Positions 1 through 8,651 are shown, counted from the first letter of the stretch. The stretch is DNA of 64,000 nt from Treponema sp. C6A8 (GCF_000619925.1 NZ_JHVB01000001.1:248001-312000); one strand, 5' to 3'. Notes: generated by a model not told the origin, from the sequence alone. Translations and numbers: made by a program.

Positions 1-698
1 AAAAGGCGCTTTGAAAAATGACGGATAACAGTATCCTTATAGAGGAACTTCTGGTCATTAAAGCGCTGGCTCAAAACCTTCTGCTTTGTAGTGCTCAAAA
101 TGATGGCGCTTTCGTCAGCGAACAAAAGCTTTTTATTTTTGATAAAGTTACGGCTCTTTTCCAAAAGTCCTGTCTTTTTACATTCTGCAAGATTAAAAAG
201 AATTACTCCCGCATTGATAAACTTTCTTCTAAAGAAGAGGATGATTTTTCCGTAGTGGTCGCGGCTGGCCGCATATTCAACCTTGCTGACATCCTGATCC
301 CACAAGAGGCGGACATCGCGGTTGAATAAAAGGTCAATGTCCAGGTACAAAAGCTTGTCCGGCATATTAGGAACCAGGTCGGCAAAAAGGCGGAGCAGGG
401 TATAAGGAGAGCAGTAGCACTGTTCGTTAGGACTGTTTGCAAATTCCTTGTCGTAAAGGTCCCGAACATCAATTTTGATTACGGTATTTTCAGGATTATA
501 GCCTTTTACAACGTCGTCCAGAAATTTAATCTGCTGGTCTGTAAAAGCCTTATATTCAGGTTTGATGTGGCTTACGTCCATTGTGTAAATGTAAAAGGTA
601 AACGGCTCTTTTGTGTCTGTGCGCTTCAAAATAGAAAGCATGGTTGTAAGCGCGCCGTCAAAAACTTTATCGTTGCCGCAGAATAAAATATTAATCAT
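1..698 (-). CDS. GT8-family glycosyltransferase, C-terminus beyond window edge
   Basis: An open frame runs leftward from an ATG at 698 for 232 codons and meets no stop before the window edge, so the gene is partial. The N-terminus (INILFCGNDKVFDGALTTMLSIL) has the GT8 nucleotide-sugar-binding pattern. A DxD metal/sugar-nucleotide motif lies at D120-D122 in YLDIDLLFN, followed by the family's FINAGVILFN stretch near residue 160. The visible end (VIRHFSKRL) looks like the C-terminal His-containing GT8 element. GT8 enzymes transfer hexoses from UDP- or ADP-sugars in the cytoplasm, often in LPS or glycolipid synthesis; the acceptor here is unknown. The start overlaps the upstream acyltransferase stop by 8 bp, so the two are probably translationally coupled. 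Family call firm, substrate not. Confidence 0.85.
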   Translation of the reverse strand, partial: MINILFCGNDKVFDGALTTMLSILKRTDTKEPFTFYIYTMDVSHIKPEYKAFTDQQIKFLDDVVKGYNPENTVIKIDVRDLYDKEFANSPNEQCYCSPYTLLRLFADLVPNMPDKLLYLDIDLLFNRDVRLLWDQDVSKVEYAASRDHYGKIILFFRRKFINAGVILFNLAECKKTGLLEKSRNFIKNKKLLFADESAIILSTTKQKVLSQRFNDQKFLYKDTVIRHFSKRL

Positions 699-1494
699 TT
701 TCTTTCCTTATATATTTAATGATTTCGTAATTACTGTTTTTTGCCCGCTCGCACATTGTCCTGTAAATGCGGTCACGGAGCTCTGTTTTCTGTTCTTTTG
801 ATGGGAGGCTTTCATCAGGGTAAAAGGGGCCGTCCACATAGGTTACAATTCGGGGCTGCTTTGAAAAGCGTCTTTTCTGATAGGTGTTTGTAAAGCAGAA
901 GGAAGGAACCTTATGCTGAACAGGATATCTGAATGACAAATCAGAAAAAGGCCTGATTTTTGTGTAGAAAGGCCAAATGTGAGCTTCAGGGTAAATCATA
1001 ACTGCCTTGTGCTCGCTGATTCTGGTCTTAATGATGTTCATAAAGTTTTTTGTAGCGCCCAGAGTGTCCGGCAGGGGAAGGGCTCCCAGATAATGGGTGA
1101 TGTTTCCAAGTCCCGGAATGCTGACGTTATTGGGGTGAACTATTACAAAAACACCGCGGGGAAAGCTTACAAAAGTGGGGATAAGGGCGTCGCAGACCGG
1201 GTTTGTGTGGTTTGCAAAAACAAAATAGCCACTTCCCTTATTGTTTTTTGTAAGGGCGCGGCGGTTTACGATTTTATGGCGGTATTTAAGCTTTAGAAAT
1301 ACAGCCGCAATGGGAAGGGCAACAATTCTATAGAGAAAAAAACGAATCAGCTTCCATCCAAATGTCGATTTTCCGTAATCATAATTTTCATCAATTTTAC
1401 GGGCTTCAATCTTCATCGGTGAAAATTCTTCGTTGAGTTCGTCTGTGTAGTAAATTGTATCAGGCAGTTCGCCTCTAACCTTATCTTTTTTCAT
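691..1494 (-). CDS. PlsC-like lysophospholipid acyltransferase (variant HX5D motif)
   Basis: 267 residues resembling 1-acylglycerol-3-phosphate acyltransferases, which acylate lysophospholipid or glycolipid acceptors at the inner membrane. A hydrophobic segment near residues 50-70 (FFLYRIVALPIAAVFLKLK) precedes the catalytic block NHTNPVCD. That block has five residues between H96 and D102 instead of the usual four (HX4D). A second block, MIYPEAHIWPF near 167-176, corresponds to the EGTRS phosphate-binding motif. The start codon directly follows a terminator-like hairpin and T-run and has no clear Shine-Dalgarno; an internal ATG at residue 27 is a possible alternative. It lies between a second acyltransferase and a GT8 gene, suggesting shared glycolipid assembly. 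Family fairly sure, activity uncertain because of the motif spacing. Confidence 0.8.
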   Translation of the reverse strand: MKKDKVRGELPDTIYYTDELNEEFSPMKIEARKIDENYDYGKSTFGWKLIRFFLYRIVALPIAAVFLKLKYRHKIVNRRALTKNNKGSGYFVFANHTNPVCDALIPTFVSFPRGVFVIVHPNNVSIPGLGNITHYLGALPLPDTLGATKNFMNIIKTRISEHKAVMIYPEAHIWPFYTKIRPFSDLSFRYPVQHKVPSFCFTNTYQKRRFSKQPRIVTYVDGPFYPDESLPSKEQKTELRDRIYRTMCERAKNSNYEIIKYIRKEND

Positions 1495-1502
1495 AAAAAA
1501 TT

Positions 1503-1522
1503 GCCGGGTCTGCTGGCCCGGC
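1503..1522 (-). terminator. Terminator-like hairpin abutting the downstream start codon
   Basis: Eight-base arms (1503-1510 and 1515-1522) with a four-base loop are followed on the minus strand by AATTTTTT and then immediately by the ATG at 1494. On the minus-strand RNA one pair (C-A) is imperfect, leaving seven good pairs, mostly G-C. The shape matches an intrinsic terminator or attenuator inside the glycosyltransferase/acyltransferase operon. Read-through would be needed to express the next two genes unless another promoter serves them. Confidence 0.5.
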
Positions 1523-1536
1523 CCATCCTTGTGGAT

Positions 1537-2376
1537 TTATTTTGTAAGATATGTCAAAGGAATTCCGTAAGTTTTTTCGTAAACTTCCTTCCACATTTCA
1601 TAGTTCTTTTCGCGAAGCCATTCAATGTTCTGCTTTTTAGATTTATTCGGATCTGCATAAAGGGCTGGCAGAATGTGAACCTTGTAAATCTGAATAGGGA
1701 AGCCGTCATCACCTGTTTTATCTGAATCACGCATTGTGATGAACATAGGCAAAAGAGGAACATTATTTTCAACGGCAAAGCGGGCAGCTCCCGCAGTAAG
1801 CGGACGAGGCTTTCTGTAGTTCCACCACATTCCCTGCTCTGCGTAAACCAGAATCTTCTGCTTCTTTTTAAGAAGGGTTTTGATTCCGTCAAAAAATTCC
1901 TTTGTTACAGAATAATTTGAGCTGAAAGGCAGGGTATTACAGCCGCGGAAAAGATAGCCGTAAAAGCCCGGGAAGTTTGTGTAATTTCCTTCACGGATAA
2001 CCTTCCACATAATGTGGTGCTTCAGGTATTTATCGATTGTGAGTAAAACTGCAAAATTATCAAAAGCGTTAAAGTGATTGCAGGTCATGATAAGACCGCC
2101 GTCTTTTACAGCCTCGTAGTTTTCAATACCCTCAGGTTCGTCCATAAGAAGTCCGCCTGATTTTACAAGACCCTGAATGAATTTCCAGCCGGCCTTGTTT
2201 GCAAAATGAGTCTGAATCTTACTGCGAAGCTTTCGTCTTGTGTAATCAACTTCACCAGGTTTCAGCTGGCGGGTAGGAGGATCATCCTCAACATCCTTAC
2301 TCCACCACTGATTTTTCTCGTATTCCTCAATACGGGCTAATACTTCAAGTCTGTCCTTACTTTTTTCTACTGCCAT
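1537..2376 (-). CDS. PlsC-like 1-acylglycerol-3-phosphate acyltransferase family protein
   Basis: 279 residues with the canonical acyltransferase HX4D motif (H101-D106 in CNHFNAFDN) and a second motif VYAEQGMWWNYRKPRP near residue 180, equivalent to the EGTRS block. The family transfers acyl chains to lysophosphatidate or related lipid acceptors at the cytoplasmic face of the membrane. An N-terminal stretch of about 65 charged residues precedes the domain. The start overlaps the end of the upstream GT8 gene by 20 bp, so translation is probably coupled. It is divergent from the downstream acyltransferase, and the two probably act on different acceptors. Either could be the housekeeping PlsC; the canonical motif favours this one. 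Confidence 0.85.
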   Translation of the reverse strand: MAVEKSKDRLEVLARIEEYEKNQWWSKDVEDDPPTRQLKPGEVDYTRRKLRSKIQTHFANKAGWKFIQGLVKSGGLLMDEPEGIENYEAVKDGGLIMTCNHFNAFDNFAVLLTIDKYLKHHIMWKVIREGNYTNFPGFYGYLFRGCNTLPFSSNYSVTKEFFDGIKTLLKKKQKILVYAEQGMWWNYRKPRPLTAGAARFAVENNVPLLPMFITMRDSDKTGDDGFPIQIYKVHILPALYADPNKSKKQNIEWLREKNYEMWKEVYEKTYGIPLTYLTK

Positions 2377-3409
2377 ATACAGATCTGTGTCCTTTTATTC
2401 CAATAAGTTTAGAAACTTTCTTCAACTTAGATATTTTAGACAATTTTCTGATAAAAAATCCACCCTCTTTCATAACTTTCTTGTGAGTCAGGCGGTAGCT
2501 GTTTGGGCTTTCTGCGTCCTCTTTTGTTGCGGCAACAAACCATTCGAACATATCCTTGTCCTTCTGTTTTGCCGCATCATCATAAGCTGCAAGCTTGTCT
2601 TTCAAATCAAGATAGAAGTCTGTCTGCTTTGCATAGAACCAGAAAAGATTTTCGTAAAGTACGTTTTCATAGTGCCATGGGCGCCAGATAATTTTATAAT
2701 GGATGATTTTGAGGTTTTTATCATCGTATGCATCATTTTTGAATGCAGTTTTATTCCAGTCTAATGGAAGAATCATTTTGTGATCTCTCAAAAGAACGTT
2801 GAGGTAGTCTTCGTCCTGAACGATGCGGAAGGTATATTTTTCTGCAAGGGCAACAAATTTTTCTGCAATTTTGTCCTTGAGCATGCGTTCTGTATTCAAA
2901 AGCATTACGCCGGCATTGAAGTAATCCTCCGGTTCAATTCCAAGAGCCCCGCGAGGGTAGTTGAGCCAGTTGGGATGAAGAATGAAAACTTCCTCCGGTG
3001 CTGCCGCAACGTAATTATTTCCAAGGTCGATGTTATAAAGTTCAGAAATATCGCCTTTTACGATGATATCGCAGTCAAGGTAGATGATTTTCTTATATTT
3101 TGGAAAAAGATTTGGAATAAAGAATCTGTAATAAGTTTCCTGAGAATAATAGTCACGGAGTTTAAAGAGGTGACGGAGTTTATCAAGTTCTGCAGTAAGC
3201 GAAATGAATTCAATGGTAGAATTTTCAGTTGCCATCTTTACGATTTTTTCACGCTTATCCTGTGAAATGCTTGTTGTAAGCACGTAGATTTTGTACATGT
3301 AATTCTTTGAGGCATTAGAAAGAAGTGATTTGATTGCTGTTGCCAGAAGAGGAACATAATTGTCATCCGAGGCAAAGAAAATTGGAATCTCTTTAGTTGT
3401 GTTTTTCAT
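2357..3409 (-). CDS. GT8-family glycosyltransferase
   Basis: 350 residues with a full GT8 architecture: N-terminal FFASDDNYVPLLATAIKSLL nucleotide-binding strand, catalytic DxD at D112-D114 (YLDCDIIVKGD), FNAGVMLLN near 164-172 and QDEDYLN near 198-204. The C-terminal 40 residues are basic (KKVMKEGGFFIRKLSK onward), consistent with peripheral membrane attachment seen in lipid-glycan transferases. The closest generic description is an LPS 1,2/1,3-glycosyltransferase-like protein. It is the first gene of a minus-strand run of glycosyltransferase and acyltransferase genes, so it probably works on a membrane glycolipid. The sugar donor cannot be read from the sequence. Confidence 0.88.
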   Translation of the reverse strand: MKNTTKEIPIFFASDDNYVPLLATAIKSLLSNASKNYMYKIYVLTTSISQDKREKIVKMATENSTIEFISLTAELDKLRHLFKLRDYYSQETYYRFFIPNLFPKYKKIIYLDCDIIVKGDISELYNIDLGNNYVAAAPEEVFILHPNWLNYPRGALGIEPEDYFNAGVMLLNTERMLKDKIAEKFVALAEKYTFRIVQDEDYLNVLLRDHKMILPLDWNKTAFKNDAYDDKNLKIIHYKIIWRPWHYENVLYENLFWFYAKQTDFYLDLKDKLAAYDDAAKQKDKDMFEWFVAATKEDAESPNSYRLTHKKVMKEGGFFIRKLSKISKLKKVSKLIGIKGHRSVYGSRKK

Positions 3410-3486
3410 AAAATTGGAAATCTCCCTTTTATTCCATCAGTTTAAATCAGTCTTTTTTTAATTAGACATAGCGGTGTAAAAAAAGG

Positions 3487-3515
3487 TTGCAGAAAAGTGA
3501 TTTTTTTTTTATCCT
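3487..3515 (+). promoter_or_regulatory. Candidate sigma-70 promoter with T10 tract in the spacer
   Basis: TTGCAG at 3487-3492 and TATCCT at 3510-3515 are separated by 17 bp. Much of the spacer is a run of ten T residues (3501-3510). The predicted start of transcription falls at or next to the ATG at 3522, and no Shine-Dalgarno is visible before that ATG. The match is moderate only. Confidence 0.35.
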
Positions 3516-3521
3516 TTTTGC

Positions 3522-4349
3522 ATGATTTTTAAACGAATTTTTATTTTTATCACATTTTTTTCTGTTTTTAACTTGTTTGCAGATGATTTTTCTGATTACG
3601 AAATGGATATTATCAATCAGATTCAGGAATTCCGTTTTTCAACCCGCAGTCTGAAAAGCGCTGATGAGGCAATTAAGGCGGTTGCTGATTATAGAAAAAC
3701 TCTGCTTACTGATGATGTCCGAAAAAAGCTTGGAGATGAAGCTGAACTTACAGCCGACAATCTTCTTGTTCTTGAACAGTATAACTACATGTATGAAAAA
3801 GAGATGAAGTCTCCTGACCTTGAGCCTTTCATCAAGCCTCAGTATGAAAAAATCGCAGCCTGGGATGCTGAACATCCTTTTGATAAGGCAAATCCTTACT
3901 ATATTCTTTCCAGCGGCGATTTGACTAACTCAACAATGCAGTTTTTGCCTCAGGGAAAGGCAATAAGTCTTGGCATTCAGGAAAAGAAGAATTATGACAT
4001 GGTGGTTGCAAAATACCCTAAGCTTGCCTTTGGACTTATAAATGCCGCCCTCTGGTATTATTTTGCGCCGGCGATTGGAGGGGGCAGCATGACAAAAGCC
4101 CGCGAATACTTTAGTCGCGCTGCTGAATCTGCCGCAAACAATTACGAAAAATTCTATGCTTATGTTTATTATTCTCAGTTCCTTTATGAAAATAATGAAA
4201 TGGAGACTTGTGAAAAATATCTGAAAAAAGCAGAAGAGCTTCTTCCTGATAACCGCTGGACTCCTTTTATCAGAAAGATGAATGCAAAATCATACAGCGT
4301 TCTCGATTATTCAAATAACCGCGATAAAATAGAAAAAAAGATTCAGTAA
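3522..4349 (+). CDS. Secreted helical-repeat (TPR-like) protein of unknown function
   Basis: 275 residues starting with a classical signal peptide (KRIFIFITFFSVFNLFA, cleavage probably before DDFSD). No lipobox cysteine is present, so the mature protein should be periplasmic. The C-terminal half holds helix pairs with TPR character (MTKAREYFSRAAESAANNYE; METCEKYLKKAEELLPDN). A central GLINAALWYYFAPAIGGGS segment resembles the inter-helix region of TatT-type TRAP-associated periplasmic proteins of treponemes, but that is a weak resemblance. No Shine-Dalgarno precedes the ATG. The gene stands alone, facing ileS, and is followed by a long inverted repeat. Function unknown. Confidence 0.75.
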   Translation: MIFKRIFIFITFFSVFNLFADDFSDYEMDIINQIQEFRFSTRSLKSADEAIKAVADYRKTLLTDDVRKKLGDEAELTADNLLVLEQYNYMYEKEMKSPDLEPFIKPQYEKIAAWDAEHPFDKANPYYILSSGDLTNSTMQFLPQGKAISLGIQEKKNYDMVVAKYPKLAFGLINAALWYYFAPAIGGGSMTKAREYFSRAAESAANNYEKFYAYVYYSQFLYENNEMETCEKYLKKAEELLPDNRWTPFIRKMNAKSYSVLDYSNNRDKIEKKIQ

Positions 4350-4351
4350 AA

Positions 4352-4422
4352 TAGCCGCAGATGAGACACGGATGAACGCAGATAAAAAACATCTGTGTCC
4401 TGTCTGTGTGTATCTGTGGCTA
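4352..4422. repeat. Long inverted repeat, 32-bp arms, GU-pairing rich
   Basis: Arms at 4352-4383 and 4391-4422 flank a seven-base A-rich loop. Most mismatches between the arms are G opposite T, so a plus-strand transcript folds almost perfectly through G-U pairs. The arms consist of ATCTGTG/CGCAGAT-type blocks ending in TAGCC/GGCTA. It could act as a terminator-like RNA for the upstream gene, but no T-run follows. The block style resembles short dispersed palindromes in other genomes (memory, not searched). Confidence 0.7.
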
Positions 4423-4451
4423 AAATCAATCATATAGAATAAAATCTCATT

Positions 4452-4478
4452 TTGTGTCATAATTGGTTAATTTATAAT
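4452..4478 (+). promoter_or_regulatory. Candidate promoter for ileS
   Basis: A perfect TATAAT hexamer at 4473-4478 lies 21 bp before the ileS ATG. A partial -35 (TTGTGT at 4452-4457) is only 15 bp upstream, so the spacing is short. Transcription would start about 4485, giving a very short leader that contains the AAAGG ribosome-binding site. No T-box-like leader is present. Confidence 0.4.
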
Positions 4479-4498
4479 ATCTAAAAGGACACTTAATA

Positions 4499-7400
4499 AT
4501 GAGTTACAAACCCGTTGATCCAAAAGTTGACTTCCCTAAGCAGGAAGAAGAAGTTTTAAAATATTGGAAAGATAACAAGACATTTGAAAAATCTATAAGC
4601 CAGAGAGAAGGGGCAGAGGAATTTGTTTTTTACGACGGTCCTCCGTTTGCTACTGGTCTTCCACACTTTGGTCATTTTATTCCTTCTACAATTAAAGATA
4701 TTATTCCGCGCTACCAGACAATGAAGGGCAAGAAGGTAGAGCGCCGCTTCGGCTGGGACTGCCACGGACTCCCTGTTGAAAACTTAATTGAAAAAGAGCT
4801 TGGAATTAACTCTAAGCACGAAATTGAAGCTTACGGAATTGATAAATTCAATGACAAGTGTAAGGCTTCGGTTCTTAAATACACCGCAGAATGGCGTCAG
4901 ACTATTACCCGTATGGGACGCTGGGTTGATTTTGACCATGACTACAAGACAATGAATCCTGAATACATGGAATCAATCTGGTGGGTTGCAAAATCACTCT
5001 GGGATAAAGGCCTCATCTACGAAGGAAAATATATTCTTCCATATTGTCCACGCTGTTCAACAGTTCTTTCTACTCACGAACTTGCACAGGGCTATAAAGA
5101 CGTTCAGGATCAGACTGTAACAGTACGCTTTAAGATTACAAAGGCTCCTGAAGGGGTAAATGACCCTGACATGGCAAACGGAAAAAACTACTTCCTTGCA
5201 TGGACAACAACTCCTTGGACTTTGCCTTCAAACCTTGGGCTTTGTATGGGACCGGAAGTTGACTATGTAAAAATCCTTGATAAGGAAAGCGGCGACTTCT
5301 ACATTTTTGCAGAAGCAAGACTTCCTGCTTACTACAAGAGCGAAGATGCTTACGAAATCATTTACCGCCACAAGGGTAAGGAATTCCTTGGTGCTGAATA
5401 TGAGCCTTTGTTCCCATATTTTGCCCGCCTTAAGGATGCTAAAGTTTGCGCAGAAGAGTCAAATCAGAAGTGCGAAAAAGGTGCTTTCCGCATGTTCAAT
5501 GCAGACTACGTTTCTACAGAAGACGGTACTGGAATTGTTCATATTGCTCCGGCCTTTGGTGAAGAAGATAATAAGATTTTCCGCGGAACTGGTATTCCAA
5601 ACGTTGAGCCAATCGATGCTGAATGTAAATTTACAAAAGAAGTTCCTGAATATCAGGGCGTTTTTGTAAAAGATGCAGATAAAGATATTATGAAACGCCT
5701 TAAGGAAGAGGGTAAACTTGTAAAACGTGATACAGTTGTTCACTCTTATCCTCACTGCTGGCGCTGTGGTTCACCTCTTATTTACCGCGGAATCGGTTCA
5801 TGGTTTGTAAAGGTTGCAGATCACCACGAAGCTTTGCTACGTGCAAACAGCCAGATTAAATGGCAGCCTGCCCATATTAAGGAAGGCCGCTTTGGTAAAT
5901 GGCTGGCAGGAAGCCGCGACTGGGCAGTAAGCCGTAACCGCTACTGGGGTAACCCTATTCCAATCTGGAAGTGTGATGATCCTGACTGTAAGCATACCTT
6001 GTGTGTAGGAAGCCGCGAAGAACTCAAAAAACTTTCGGGTACTTACCCAGAAGATTTACACAAGCAGTATGTAGATAAAATTACTATTCCTTGTCCAAAA
6101 TGCGGTAAGACAATGCACCGTATTCCTGAGGTTTTTGACTGCTGGTTTGAATCTGGTTCAATGCCTTATGCCCAGCAGCATTATCCTTTTGAAAATAAAG
6201 AATATTTTGAAAGCCACTTCCCGGCAAACTTCATTTCTGAAGGTCTTGACCAGACACGCGGATGGTTCTATACACTTACAATTCTTGCAAGCCACCTATT
6301 TGACAAGCCTGCCTTCCAGAACTGTATTGTAAACGGACTTGTTCTTGCTTCTGACGGACGCAAGATGTCTAAATCACTCCGCAACTATACAGACCCTGTT
6401 GAAGCAATCAACAAGTTTGGTGCAGATGCACTCCGTCTCTTCCTTATTCACTCTTCTGTTGTTAAGGCAGATGACCTCCGCTATTCGGATGAAGGTGTCC
6501 GCGATGTACTTAAATCAATCATCATTCCTCTGTGGAACTCTTATTCTTTCTTTGTAACTTATGCAAATATTGATAAGGTTCAGCCAAATGGAAAGGCTTT
6601 TGAAAACAAGCTTCCTTTAAATCCTCTGGATGCATGGCTTTTGTCTATTACCCAGAAGCTTATAAAGGATGTTACAGAAGCTCTTGATGATTATGACCTT
6701 TCTGCGGCAATCGACCCGATTGTTGCCTTTATTGATGAACTTAATAACTGGTATATCCGCCGCAGCCGCCGCCGCTTCTGGAAATCAGAAAATGACAGCG
6801 ACAAAACAGAGGCTTACGAAAGTCTCTATATTGCACTTAAGACTTTGTGTCAGGTTGCAGCTCCTGTTACTCCATTTATTACAGAAGAAATGTGGCTCAA
6901 CCTTAAGACAAGCGAAGACAAGGAATCTGTTCATCTTACAGATTATCCTGTTTACAATGCTGCATGGCGTAACGAAGAGCTTGAGTTCAAGATGGGAACT
7001 GTTCAGAAGGCAGTTTCTATGGGACACTCGCTGCGTAACCAGTTCAACCTTAAGAACCGCCAGCCATTGGCAAGCGTAGCTCTGGTAACACGCAATCCTA
7101 ATGAAAAAACTGTTCTTGCAGAAATGCAGGATACTATTGCAGAGGAATTGAACGTTAAGAAAGTTGAATTCCACGACCGCGAAGACGAACTTGTAGAATA
7201 TAAAGCAAAGGCAAACTTCAAAGTGCTTGGTAAGGAACTTGGAGGCCTTATGAAGAAGGCAGCAGGCATTATTACAGGCCTTTCTTCTGAACAGATTCAG
7301 GCAATTCTTGACGGAAGCAAAGTTACAATTGATGTAGACGGAACTTCTGTAGATTTGACTGAAGAAAAAGTTCTTGTAGACCGCTTTGAAAAAGATGACC

Positions 7401-7717
7401 TTAAAGTTTTGAACGAAGGAACTCTTACAGTTGGTTTGGATTCAAAAGTAACTGACGAACTTAAGAAAGAAGGTTACATCCGTGATTTGATTCGCGGTAT
7501 CCAGAACCAGCGTAAAGAAAACGGCTACGAAGTTACAGACAGAATCAAGCTTGAAATTTCTGGTGACGCAGTTCTTAAATCTGCTTACGAAATGTTCAAG
7601 GATTTTGTTGCCGGCGAAACACTTGCTGCTTCAATTTCATGGGCAGACAGCCTGTCTGATGCTGTAACAGTAGACGCTGACGATGCTAAATGGAGCTTTA
7701 AAGTTGAAAAAGCATAA
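4499..7717 (+). CDS. ileS: Isoleucyl-tRNA synthetase, long eukaryote-like type
   Basis: Class I synthetase charging tRNA-Ile with isoleucine in the cytoplasm. The HIGH signature appears as HFGH at residues 56-59 in PPFATGLPHFGH, and KMSKS is at 622-626 (GRKMSKSLRN). Between them lies the CP1 editing domain (AWTTTPWTLPSNL) and Cys pairs (CPRCST; CWRCGS; CDDPDC; CPKCGK). The anticodon-binding region (NNWYIRRSRRRFW) follows, then a C-terminal extension typical of the eukaryote-like branch. At 1072 residues it is longer than the about 940 of the common bacterial type. That branch is known for low mupirocin sensitivity. A strong -10 hexamer precedes it, and the next gene starts inside its last codons. 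Confidence 0.97.
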   Translation: MSYKPVDPKVDFPKQEEEVLKYWKDNKTFEKSISQREGAEEFVFYDGPPFATGLPHFGHFIPSTIKDIIPRYQTMKGKKVERRFGWDCHGLPVENLIEKELGINSKHEIEAYGIDKFNDKCKASVLKYTAEWRQTITRMGRWVDFDHDYKTMNPEYMESIWWVAKSLWDKGLIYEGKYILPYCPRCSTVLSTHELAQGYKDVQDQTVTVRFKITKAPEGVNDPDMANGKNYFLAWTTTPWTLPSNLGLCMGPEVDYVKILDKESGDFYIFAEARLPAYYKSEDAYEIIYRHKGKEFLGAEYEPLFPYFARLKDAKVCAEESNQKCEKGAFRMFNADYVSTEDGTGIVHIAPAFGEEDNKIFRGTGIPNVEPIDAECKFTKEVPEYQGVFVKDADKDIMKRLKEEGKLVKRDTVVHSYPHCWRCGSPLIYRGIGSWFVKVADHHEALLRANSQIKWQPAHIKEGRFGKWLAGSRDWAVSRNRYWGNPIPIWKCDDPDCKHTLCVGSREELKKLSGTYPEDLHKQYVDKITIPCPKCGKTMHRIPEVFDCWFESGSMPYAQQHYPFENKEYFESHFPANFISEGLDQTRGWFYTLTILASHLFDKPAFQNCIVNGLVLASDGRKMSKSLRNYTDPVEAINKFGADALRLFLIHSSVVKADDLRYSDEGVRDVLKSIIIPLWNSYSFFVTYANIDKVQPNGKAFENKLPLNPLDAWLLSITQKLIKDVTEALDDYDLSAAIDPIVAFIDELNNWYIRRSRRRFWKSENDSDKTEAYESLYIALKTLCQVAAPVTPFITEEMWLNLKTSEDKESVHLTDYPVYNAAWRNEELEFKMGTVQKAVSMGHSLRNQFNLKNRQPLASVALVTRNPNEKTVLAEMQDTIAEELNVKKVEFHDREDELVEYKAKANFKVLGKELGGLMKKAAGIITGLSSEQIQAILDGSKVTIDVDGTSVDLTEEKVLVDRFEKDDLKVLNEGTLTVGLDSKVTDELKKEGYIRDLIRGIQNQRKENGYEVTDRIKLEISGDAVLKSAYEMFKDFVAGETLAASISWADSLSDAVTVDADDAKWSFKVEKA

Positions 7718-8639
7718 TTTTTCAAAAAAAATTGCACTTTCAATTTGTGGACTGGCACTTGCTGCCAGTCTTTCAGCAGGATTTCTTACAGGATGTAAAA
7801 CTCTTCCTGTAGAAACTCCTGTAAATGTAAATGCGCTTGATTTACTTGATAATGACAGCGCCTTTTATATCGCAATTCCAAATGGAGTTGACCCTGAACT
7901 TATCGTTCGTTTTTTACAGAACAACATAAAAGATATTAGCGAAAACGATGCCAGATCTATTTCAAAAAGAATTGATAATGTTTACTGCGGTCTTAATCAC
8001 AAAAAGAATAAGACTCAGATTCAGATTACTTCTGATGCAAACTTTGGAAATAGCCTGGCTTCAAAACTTCTTAATGAAAAAACTGGATGGAAGTCTGGTC
8101 TTGTTACTACGGCTCAGTCTAAATCCTATGATACATATGAGCGAAATGCCCTGGAACTTTGCTTCCCGTCAGAAGATATTGCATTAATTGGTCGTGATAT
8201 TCCTGTAATGCTTTCTCAGTTTGACACTGTTTATGAAGAACTTTCTGGCGCAGAGGAAAACGAGCTTCCTATAGAAACTTCGCATCTTTTGGATGATCAG
8301 ATTTATGATTATCTTTCGCAGGCTGCATCAGAAAATGAAATCCGCTTTTATGCGGGAAAACCGCAGTCATTTCTTACCATCCTTACTGGCGCAAATCTTG
8401 ATTTAAAGCTTGACCATGTAAGCGGTTCTTTTGTCTGCGATCCTGATTATCCGTCTCAGTATCTTCTTAAACTTGATTTTAAGTTTAAAAACGCCAGCTA
8501 TCTTAAGGCGGGCAGGGGATTACTGACACTTGCATTTGGACTTACAAATTCTAACTGCGAAATTATCGGGGATGATGAACTTATTATTTACGATATAAAA
8601 ATTGCAAAAAAATCATTATATAAAATCTTAATTCTGTAG
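7704..8639 (+). CDS. Lipoprotein of unknown function
   Basis: Start taken as the TTG at 7704 because GGAG lies eight bases upstream; an in-frame ATG at 7683 lies deeper in ileS and lacks a good ribosome-binding site. The product is 311 residues with a basic N-region, a hydrophobic core and the lipobox LTGC (Cys31), so it is lipid-anchored after signal peptidase II cleavage. The mature protein has alternating hydrophobic/polar segments (SGSFVCDPDYPSQYLLKLDFKFK) suggesting beta structure, but no family is recognised. It overlaps the end of ileS by 14 bp and sits 12 bp before the uracil phosphoribosyltransferase gene, so it is in their transcript. Confidence 0.75.
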   Translation: MKKHNFSKKIALSICGLALAASLSAGFLTGCKTLPVETPVNVNALDLLDNDSAFYIAIPNGVDPELIVRFLQNNIKDISENDARSISKRIDNVYCGLNHKKNKTQIQITSDANFGNSLASKLLNEKTGWKSGLVTTAQSKSYDTYERNALELCFPSEDIALIGRDIPVMLSQFDTVYEELSGAEENELPIETSHLLDDQIYDYLSQAASENEIRFYAGKPQSFLTILTGANLDLKLDHVSGSFVCDPDYPSQYLLKLDFKFKNASYLKAGRGLLTLAFGLTNSNCEIIGDDELIIYDIKIAKKSLYKILIL

Positions 8640-8651
8640 ATAGAGGAAAAT

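Noticed and set aside
18..329. Plus-strand open frame of about 100 codons at the left edge
   Set aside because: It lies fully opposite the clear GT8 frame, has no ribosome-binding site and no family-like composition.
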